Assembly (NCBI RefSeq): GCF_051401765.1
Contig: NW_027480429.1
Location: 15,194,157-15,258,156 of the forward strand
DNA from: Calliopsis andreniformis
Taxonomy: Eukaryota > Arthropoda > Insecta > Hymenoptera > Andrenidae
Reading direction: 5' to 3'
DNA length: 64,000 nt
The position numbers were made by a program, and so were the translations under genes. The notes under the pieces were generated by a model that worked only from the letters and a program-made list of their open reading frames with translations, had not been told where the DNA came from and did no database searches. This document shows, one piece after another, positions 63,412 to 64,000 of the stretch. Each line of letters opens with the position of its first letter. Position 1 is the first letter of the stretch.

Positions 63412-64000
63412 TACAACGTCAGAAGCATAAGATACATAATAAATACAACAGTTTTTCCATCGTATAAAACGAATTATTGCAACCAGTGTGAAAATAATGT
63501 TCATTTCTACTTTCCGGGCACCCTAGGCTTCACTCTAGGGCGTTGTTCCACCAGATCGAAAAGTTAGGGCCTAAGAAGTCAACGCCAGAAGCATAAAATA
63601 CAATATAAATATAACAGATTTTCCATCGTGTAAAACGAATAATAGCAACCAGTGTGAAAATTCTGGTCATTTCTACGTTCCGGGCAACCTAGGCTTCACT
63701 CTAGGGCGTTGCTCCACCAGATCCAATTGTTAGGGCCTTAGAAGTCAACGCCCGAGGCATAAAATACAATAAAAATACAACAGTCTTTCCATCCTATAAC
63801 AGGAATAATTGCAACCCGTGTGAAAGTGATGGTCATTTGTACGTTCCAGGCAACCTAGGCTTCACTCTAGGGCGTTGTTCCACCAGATCGAATTGTTAAG
63901 GCCTATGAAGTCAACGCCAGGAGCATGAGATACAATATAAATATAACAGTTTTTCCACCGTATAGAACGAATAATAGCAACCAGTGTGAAAGTTATGGTC
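63412..64000 (+). repeat. Eight-monomer HOR, copy 2 (partial, runs off the window)
   Basis: It matches 62084-62672 with only about five differences that I noticed by eye (for example CATAAGATAC for CATAAAATAC, and CAACAG for CAGCAG). The last complete monomer is 63744-63909; 63910-64000 is a partial monomer. The array evidently continues beyond the window. Confidence 0.87.
63956..63972 (-). promoter_or_regulatory. CENP-B-box-like 17-mer, 8 of 9 core bases
   Basis: Same 17-mer as 62628-62644, 1328 bp downstream in the next 8-mer copy. The older relative at 58099 has CCATCG rather than CCACCG at this place and matches only 7 of 9. Confidence 0.35.

Larger units (their letters stand above)
1..64000 (+). 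repeat. 166-bp tandem satellite array (about 385 monomers), putative centromeric or pericentromeric
   Basis: The word GTCAACGCC (or a close variant) recurs every 166 bases, for example at 1, 167, 333, 499, 665, 831, 997, 2491, 5313, 17762, 22742, 32868, 46976, 57933 and 63744. Every monomer keeps the same order of blocks: A/T-rich half, TTTTTCCATCG near 41-51, GGTCATTTCTACG near 88-100, CCGGGCAACCTAGG near 103-116, TTGCTCCACCAG near 132-143 and a TTAGGGCC tail near 153-160. No inversion, transposon, microsatellite or unique stretch interrupts it. Long homogeneous satellites with HORs are the usual DNA of regional centromeres; that location is inferred, not shown. The start phase is arbitrary, because both window edges lie inside the array. 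Confidence 0.97.

Noticed and set aside
1..64000. CRISPR array or phage-type direct repeats
   Set aside because: The repeats are adjacent 166-mers with no short repeat and unique spacer alternation, and there are no cas genes.
1..64000. Telomeric repeats, because TTAGGG appears once per monomer in the tail
   Set aside because: The hexamer is single within each monomer (TTAGGGCC) and never in tandem. It is part of the satellite consensus.
1..64000. tRNA, rRNA, snRNA genes or a mobile element embedded in the array
   Set aside because: Every 166-bp interval I followed is filled by recognisable monomer sequence with at most 1-bp length changes, leaving no room for an inserted gene or transposon.
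1..64000. Assigning the satellite to a named species or family from its 166-bp length
   Set aside because: Monomers close to this length occur in many unrelated plants and animals, and I do not recognise the sequence with certainty. A database search of the consensus would decide.

Overview
The whole window is one uninterrupted, head-to-tail satellite DNA array, all on one strand orientation. The monomer is 166 bp. I followed it from base 1 to base 64000 as about 385.5 copies (385 full plus a partial at 63910-64000). I found no credible protein-coding gene, tRNA, rRNA, transposon, CRISPR array or unique spacer DNA. The open frames on both strands (up to 133 codons) are by-products of the satellite: the same peptide words recur wherever a monomer variant happens to lack the usual TAG in its GAATAGTTAG tail. 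An array this long, made of nucleosome-sized monomers with multimeric higher-order repeats (HORs), is typical of a eukaryotic centromere or pericentromere. I cannot name the species; the sequence alone does not separate plant from animal.

Monomer layout, counting from GTCAACGCC as base 1: an A/T-rich half (1-70) with a T-tract and the core TTTTTCCATCGTATAAAACG at 41-60; then AATAATTGC (61-69), CCAGTGTGAAAG (72-83), GGTCATTTCTACG (88-100), TTCCGGGCAACCTAGGCTTC (101-120), GGGCGTTGCTCCACCAG (127-143) and TTAGGGCC (153-160). My by-eye consensus has about 42% G+C and 8 CpGs. Only eleven 1-bp length changes were needed to keep register across 64 kb.

Region by region: (1) 1-19421, diverged monomers with scattered local duplications of 2-6 monomers. 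(2) 19422-22741, a compact two-monomer (332 bp) HOR with ten A and ten B monomers. (3) 22742-50462, a large HOR domain whose longest unit is 17 monomers (2822 bp). It occurs as 17-, 12-, 14-, 8-, 15-, 15-, 16- and 5-monomer versions made by internal deletion, insertion and hybrid monomers. It is interrupted at about 32.5-37.7 kb and 40.2-44.5 kb by mixed blocks that are themselves duplicated about 6.1-7.0 kb apart. (4) 50463-54944, mixed monomers with a four-monomer block repeated 2656 bp apart. (5) 54945-64000, nested short HORs of 5 (831 bp), 7 (1162 bp) and 8 (1328 bp) monomers, ending in a very similar 8-mer pair that runs off the window.

No genes act together here. The functional candidates are structural: a motif on the minus strand (offsets 47-63) that matches 7 of the 9 core bases of the mammalian CENP-B box in the commonest monomers and 8 of 9 in three copies; a pair of CCTAGG palindromes 12 bp apart; and two strongly diverged monomer families (here called R and T) that recur at fixed places in the HORs.
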